From: Arcobacter porcinus
Lineage (GTDB): Bacteria > Campylobacterota > Campylobacteria > Campylobacterales > Arcobacteraceae
NCBI RefSeq assembly: GCF_004299785.2
Contig: NZ_CP036246.2
Coordinates: forward strand, 1,302,001 to 1,366,000
Reading direction: 5' to 3'
DNA length: 64,000 bases
Shown: piece by piece, positions 59,971 through 64,000 of the stretch
Position numbering within the stretch: the stretch's first letter is position 1
How the letters are laid out: every line of letters begins with the position of its first letter
The notes under the pieces: generated by a model
What the model was told of the DNA's origin: nothing
The model's database searches: none
The model's input: the letters and a program-made list of their open reading frames with translations, nothing else
Program-made: the position numbers and the translations under genes

Positions 59971-60469
59971 GTTTTGCTTTCCACTCTTTTTCAAACTTTT
60001 GTCTTTTGATAAAAGATAGGTTTTCTATAAATACATGTCCGCTTAAGTGTTCCATTTCGTGTTGCCAAGCAACAGCTAAAAAATCTTCATACTCTTTAGT
60101 CTGTTTTTCACCATATCTATTATAAAACTCAACAACAATATGTTGTGCTCGTTTTATATCTTCATAATATCCTGGAATACTCAAACAACCCTCTTGATTG
60201 ATCTGTACACCATCTTTATGTGTAATAACTGGATTTATAACTTCAATTAAATCTGCTTTGTCTTGAATATCATCTTCATTTACAAGATTAATGATTAAAA
60301 CATTTAATGGAACTGCAACTTGAATAGCGGCTAAACCAACACCTGATGAAGCTATCATAGTATCGTACATATCATCTAAAAGAGTATGAAGTTCACTATC
60401 AAACTTCACAACATCTTCTGATTTTGTTCTAAGTAATTTATTTGGATAAGTAATTATTTCTCTAATCAT
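59954..60469 (-). CDS. def: Peptide deformylase
   Basis: The 171-residue metalloenzyme has all three motifs: GVGLAAIQV near 43-51, EGCLSIPG near 92-99 with the metal Cys, and QHEMEHLSG near 135-143 with the two metal His and catalytic Glu. It removes the N-formyl group from new proteins. It lies 8 bases after clpP in the tig-clpP-def operon. Confidence 0.96.
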   Translation of the reverse strand: MIREIITYPNKLLRTKSEDVVKFDSELHTLLDDMYDTMIASSGVGLAAIQVAVPLNVLIINLVNEDDIQDKADLIEVINPVITHKDGVQINQEGCLSIPGYYEDIKRAQHIVVEFYNRYGEKQTKEYEDFLAVAWQHEMEHLSGHVFIENLSFIKRQKFEKEWKAKQKAKR

Positions 60470-60477
60470 ATTTTGTC

Positions 60478-61062
60478 TTAATTATGTTTTTCAATAACCT
60501 TATCAATTAATCCGTAAGAACAAGCTTCTTCTGCACTCATAAAGTTATCTCTATCTGTATCTTTTTCAATAGTTTCAATATTTTGACCTGTTTGAGAAGC
60601 AAGGATAGCATTTAATGTATCTTTTAATCTTTGAATCTCTTTTGCCTGAATTTGGATATCTGTTGCTTGTCCTCTTGCTCCACCTAAAGGTTGATGAATC
60701 ATTATTCTTGAGTTTGGTAAAGAGTATCTTTTCCCTTTTGCTCCACTACTTAATAAAAATGCTCCCATAGATGCAGCTTGTCCAATACAAATTGTACAAA
60801 CGTCAGGTTTTATATAGTTCATTGTATCAAAAATTGACATTCCTGAAGTTACAACTCCTCCTGGAGAGTTAATATATAAATAGATATCTTTTTCTGGATC
60901 TTCTGCTTCTAAGAATAGAAGTTGAGCTACTACTGTTGAAGCAACAGCATCATTTATCTCACCACTTAACATGATAATTCTATCTTTAAGAAGTCTTGAA
61001 TAAATATCGTAACTTCTCTCTCCTCGACCTGTTTTTTCAACTACATATGGTATATAACTCAT
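60478..61062 (-). CDS. clpP: ATP-dependent Clp protease proteolytic subunit
   Basis: I choose the second of two adjacent ATGs (61062), which sits 6 bases from AGGA. The 194-residue serine protease has catalytic S98 (GQAASMGAF), H123 (MIHQPLGG) and an Asp in DTDRDNFMS near 172. With ClpX or ClpA it degrades tagged proteins. It is in an operon with tig upstream and def downstream. Confidence 0.96.
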   Translation of the reverse strand: MSYIPYVVEKTGRGERSYDIYSRLLKDRIIMLSGEINDAVASTVVAQLLFLEAEDPEKDIYLYINSPGGVVTSGMSIFDTMNYIKPDVCTICIGQAASMGAFLLSSGAKGKRYSLPNSRIMIHQPLGGARGQATDIQIQAKEIQRLKDTLNAILASQTGQNIETIEKDTDRDNFMSAEEACSYGLIDKVIEKHN

Positions 61063-61076
61063 CATTTATCCTAAAA

Positions 61077-62375
61077 TTATTTTGCTTTCTCATCGAAAAG
61101 TTTAGATAGAACTTTCTCTTCAATAATTGACATTTTAATAGCTGGTAAATATCCTGCTTCTTGATATTGTTTGATTACTTCTTGTGGATTTTGTCCCATT
61201 TGAAGTGCTTCAAAATATAATACTTGAGAAACTTCTTGATCACTTACTTCAACTTTTTCAGCTTTTGCTAATGCATCAATAATAAATGTTGCTTTTACAG
61301 AGTTACTAGCTTCTTCTTTTAGCTCTTCTCTTATTTTCTCAACTTTACTTGCATCTTCTTTTAACTCATTAATTTCAGCTTCACTCATAGCTCTAATTTT
61401 ATTATTTAGTGCATAATTAATCTCTTGCTCAACTATTGTTTTTGGTAAAGCAAATTTAATCTCTTTTACTAATTTTTCAATAAATTTAGGTTTTAAATCT
61501 TCTCTATAATATGTAGCTTTTTCAGTTGCACTTAATTGCTCTTTAATTTTATCTCTTAGCATATCCATTGTTGCATCTTTTTCATTTGGAAGCATTTGCT
61601 TAGCAAATTCATCTGTTAATTCTCCAGCAACTCTTTCTTGGATTTCATGAAGTTTTACTTTAAATACTGCTTCTTTTCCTGCTAAATCTTTAGCTTGATA
61701 TTCAGCTGGGAATGATACAACTACATCTTTTTCTTCATCATATTTCATTCCAATAACTTGATCTTCAAATCCAGGAATAAATGAGTTTGAACCAACTTGT
61801 AAAGGATATTTTTCTGCTTTTCCACCTTCAAAAGCTACATTATCAACAAAACCTTCGAAATCAATTACTGCATAATCTCCAGATTTTACAGCTCTTTTTC
61901 TTGAAATTTTTGTTAAAGGTGCTGATTGAATAGCAATCTCTTCAATTCTCTCATCTATTTTTTTTGATTCAACTTCAATAGCTTTTACAGCAGGAACTAA
62001 TTTTTTATAATCACCTAGTTCAATTTTTGGAGTTGTTGCAACTGAAATTTCAATTTCAATATCACCATTATCTTTTTTATCAAATTTAGTAATACTTGGT
62101 TCTCCAACTAAATCACTATTTTTAACATCTAGCTCTTTTAATCCACCATTTAAAACTTCTCTAATAGCTTCACCCTGTGCATCTTCTTGTAACTTATCTG
62201 CATATCTTTGTTTTACAACATTTACAGGAACTTTCCCTTTTCTAAAACCTTGAATATTCATTGTTTTTGCAGCTTCTTTTGCTACTTTATCAAGATTTTT
62301 ATCTATTTGTTCTTTTTTTAATGTTGCAGTTATTTCGATATTTGCTTCATCTAATCTGTTTGTCTTAAATTCCAT
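61077..62375 (-). CDS. tig: Trigger factor
   Basis: Start set at ATG 62375, preceded by GGAGTAAACTTA; an in-frame ATG 7 codons upstream overlaps that site. The 432-residue chaperone has the ribosome-binding tail with GFRKGKVP near 45-52, a PPIase domain (GDYAVIDFEGFVDN near 155, SFIPGFEDQVIGM) and a long helical C-terminal domain. It binds nascent chains at the exit tunnel. First gene of tig-clpP-def. Confidence 0.95.
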   Translation of the reverse strand: MEFKTNRLDEANIEITATLKKEQIDKNLDKVAKEAAKTMNIQGFRKGKVPVNVVKQRYADKLQEDAQGEAIREVLNGGLKELDVKNSDLVGEPSITKFDKKDNGDIEIEISVATTPKIELGDYKKLVPAVKAIEVESKKIDERIEEIAIQSAPLTKISRKRAVKSGDYAVIDFEGFVDNVAFEGGKAEKYPLQVGSNSFIPGFEDQVIGMKYDEEKDVVVSFPAEYQAKDLAGKEAVFKVKLHEIQERVAGELTDEFAKQMLPNEKDATMDMLRDKIKEQLSATEKATYYREDLKPKFIEKLVKEIKFALPKTIVEQEINYALNNKIRAMSEAEINELKEDASKVEKIREELKEEASNSVKATFIIDALAKAEKVEVSDQEVSQVLYFEALQMGQNPQEVIKQYQEAGYLPAIKMSIIEEKVLSKLFDEKAK

Positions 62376-62474
62376 TAAGTTTACTCCGAATTTCAAATTT
62401 AGAGAATAGTTTATCTAAAAAACAATAAGTGTTTTATTAAAAGTTTTTATTTTATAAGTAATTGAGAAAGAAGA

Positions 62475-63611
62475 TTAATAATCTTTTGACTTTCTCATTT
62501 GTAGCAGCTCTTTTTGTACAGAGATATTCACATTCTCATTTGCTTCAAAATTTAAAGCAAAATTTCTTCCATCATAATCAACAGAATTTAAAATAATTTT
62601 TAAAGCTTCCAATCTTGATAGATGCTTATCATCACTCCTTACAATATGCCAAGGAGCACTTCTTGAACTAGTCCTTTTTAGCATCTCATATTTCTTCTCT
62701 GAAAATTCATCCCATAAATCTTGAGCTTGCATATCAACTTCAGAGAATTTCCACTGTCTTAATGGGTCATTTACTCTTCTATCAAATCTTCTTTTTTGTT
62801 CCTCTTTAGAAACAGAAAAATATAATTTAATTAGTATCATTCCTTGTCTTACTAAATCTTGTTCAAAATTTACAATATCTTCCATAAATATTTCATGTTC
62901 TTCTTGTGTACAAAAACCAAAAACAGGTTCAACCATTGCTCTGTTGTACCAAGATCTATCAAATAATACTATCTCTCCACCTGTTGGAAAGTGTTCTACA
63001 TATCTTTGCATAAACCATTGATTTCTTTGTGTTTCTGTTGGTTTTCCAAGAGCCACTATCCTATAATGTTTATTATTCATATATCTAGTAATTCTTCTTA
63101 TTGCTCCACCTTTTCCAGAAGCATCTCTTCCTTCAAAGATAATAATCATTCTTTTATTTACTTTCTCAAGCCAATCTTGAAGTTTTATTAACTCAATTTG
63201 ATAAGGTTTTAAATCTTGAAGATCATATATTTTTTGAATACCATCAACTAAAATATCATGATTTAATTTCTTATAATCTTTTAAAATAGATTTTAAAAAA
63301 CTATTTTCATCTTTTAGTTTTTTTAATTCTTCATTAGAGCTCTTATTTGTAGTTTTTATTACAGGTTTTTTCTCTTCTTCTTTTGAATTTAAGTTATCAA
63401 CATTTTTCATAATACTAGTTCTAAAATTTTCTATTAAAACTATCGCATCTTTTAAAGTGATTTTATCTCTTTTTTCATATCCTAAAACTTTGACATATCT
63501 TTTTTTATCATATTGAAATCTTGCTATATATTTTTTTCCAAAAGTTGGATGTGGCTCTTTTGAAACATATAGTCCACTATGATTTGTTATATCAAAGTCA
63601 CTTAAAGTCAT
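62475..63611 (-). CDS. ppk2: PPK2-family polyphosphate kinase with an extra N-terminal domain
   Basis: A 378-residue protein. Residues about 125-370 are a PPK2 kinase: Walker A GRDASGKGG (161-169), lid RRITRYMNN, Walker B IVLFDRSWYNR with D218, and RRVNDPLRQWKFS. PPK2 moves phosphate between polyphosphate and nucleotides. The first 65 residues are unusual: YIARFQYDKKRYVKVLGY and ITLKDAIVLIENF resemble the arm-type DNA-binding domain of tyrosine recombinases. A Lys/Glu-rich linker joins the two. It overlaps a second PPK2 gene by ATGA. Confidence 0.86.
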   Translation of the reverse strand: MTLSDFDITNHSGLYVSKEPHPTFGKKYIARFQYDKKRYVKVLGYEKRDKITLKDAIVLIENFRTSIMKNVDNLNSKEEEKKPVIKTTNKSSNEELKKLKDENSFLKSILKDYKKLNHDILVDGIQKIYDLQDLKPYQIELIKLQDWLEKVNKRMIIIFEGRDASGKGGAIRRITRYMNNKHYRIVALGKPTETQRNQWFMQRYVEHFPTGGEIVLFDRSWYNRAMVEPVFGFCTQEEHEIFMEDIVNFEQDLVRQGMILIKLYFSVSKEEQKRRFDRRVNDPLRQWKFSEVDMQAQDLWDEFSEKKYEMLKRTSSRSAPWHIVRSDDKHLSRLEALKIILNSVDYDGRNFALNFEANENVNISVQKELLQMRKSKDY

Positions 63612-64000
63612 CTATCTACCCTCGATATTTCATGACTTTGTTCCATATTTTCAATTTCAACTGCTCCACTTATGATAATATCTCTATCTATTTTGAAAAT
63701 ATCTTCTTTTGTCTTTTTATCATAATTAATTGTATTTAAAATATGTCTTATACAATTTATTCTAGCTCTTTTTTTATTATCACTTTTAACAATAGTCCAT
63801 GGAGAAACAGGAGTATGAGAAGCCATAAGCATAGAGTATTTTGCTACTGTATATTTATCCCAAACATTTTGTGCTTCTTTATCAATTGGTGATAACTTAT
63901 ACTGTTTTAAAGGGTCTTTTTCCCTTTTTTTAAATCTTTTCTCTTGCTCTTTTTTTGAAACTGAAAAATAAAATTTGAATAGAGTTATTCCAGATTCTAC
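63608..64000 (-). CDS. Second PPK2-family kinase, C-terminal part (cut by window end)
   Basis: The open frame runs from the window edge with 130 residues visible. ITLFKFYFSVSKKEQEKRF, KKREKDPLKQYKLSPID, NVWDKYTVAKYSMLM and PWTIVKSDNKKRARINCIRHIL match the C-terminal half of PPK2 kinases and the neighbouring 378-residue protein. The Walker A half lies outside the window. Its stop overlaps the next start by ATGA, so the two kinases are made together and may act as a pair or heteromer. Confidence 0.85.
   Translation of the reverse strand, partial: VESGITLFKFYFSVSKKEQEKRFKKREKDPLKQYKLSPIDKEAQNVWDKYTVAKYSMLMASHTPVSPWTIVKSDNKKRARINCIRHILNTINYDKKTKEDIFKIDRDIIISGAVEIENMEQSHEISRVDR

Noticed and set aside
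62475-62700. Recombinase-arm-like domain as remnant of an integrase gene
   Set aside because: It is in frame with an intact kinase, and no catalytic recombinase residues follow; the region near 63.4-63.6 kb encodes the domain as part of ppk2.

Overview
The window is strongly AT-rich, densely coded DNA from a member of the Campylobacterota, most likely the Arcobacter/Aliarcobacter group. Pointers are the cbpA-hspR heat-shock pair with a HAIR operator, the msbA-pyrD-M16 peptidase-dapA-SDR gene order (also known from Campylobacter), a split CetA/CetB-type energy-taxis pair, a TsdA-type dihaem cytochrome, a ctsE/ctsF DNA-uptake locus, and promoters that carry an extended TATAAT box without a clear -35. 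The assignment rests on gene content and order only. I see no CRISPR array, insertion sequence, prophage or rRNA. No gene-free stretch exceeds about 180 bases.

Layout. 0.1-3.3 kb: a leucine-rich-repeat-like protein, a nitroreductase and an AEC permease. 3.4-7.5 kb: a DsbC-like protein, then a compact three-gene cassette (TusA-like/ferritin-like fusion, acyl-CoA-dehydrogenase-like flavoprotein without the usual catalytic Glu, cytosolic PhnD-like binding protein) behind a structured leader. I regard this as the best candidate for an undescribed pathway. 7.5-12.9 kb: yeiH with a divergent LysR regulator, two EamA exporters with a flavodoxin-fold oxidoreductase and a Crp-type regulator, then a guanidine-II riboswitch in front of the guanidinium exporter gdx. 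12.9-16.6 kb: an operon of TsdA-like cytochrome, periplasmic Cache protein, response regulator and histidine kinase. 16.7-21.2 kb: a MnmC-like FAD protein, cbpA-hspR, a thioesterase, ybeY and a PerR-like regulator.

21.3-32.4 kb is a long plus-strand housekeeping run: nuclease/phosphatase, murJ, msbA, pyrD, M16 peptidase, dapA, FabL-like enoyl-ACP reductase, pgsA, rseP and yggS. 32.4-38.8 kb holds the CetA/CetB-like pair, an unknown gene with a possible sigma-54 promoter, proA, a membrane GH17 enzyme and a lysozyme-like protein. 38.8-42.5 kb is an iron block: DUF2325 protein, flavodoxin, fur and feoAB, with Fur-box-like palindromes before both plus-strand operons. 42.5-50.6 kb: bpt, trpA, panB, ruvB, an AI-2E permease, a ferredoxin-thioredoxin-reductase/rhodanese fusion, a small unknown and a HerA-like ATPase. 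50.7-51.15 kb: five tRNA genes (Gly, fMet, Met, Thr, Gln).

51.2-64 kb, all minus strand except one small zinc-ribbon protein: folE, corA, the DNA-uptake operon (GspL-like, GspM-like, ctsE, ctsF), era, comM, def-clpP-tig, and two PPK2-family kinases, the second cut by the window edge. Regulation visible in the sequence includes HspR (HAIR), Fur, the guanidine-II riboswitch and possible self-operators at both Fur-family regulators.
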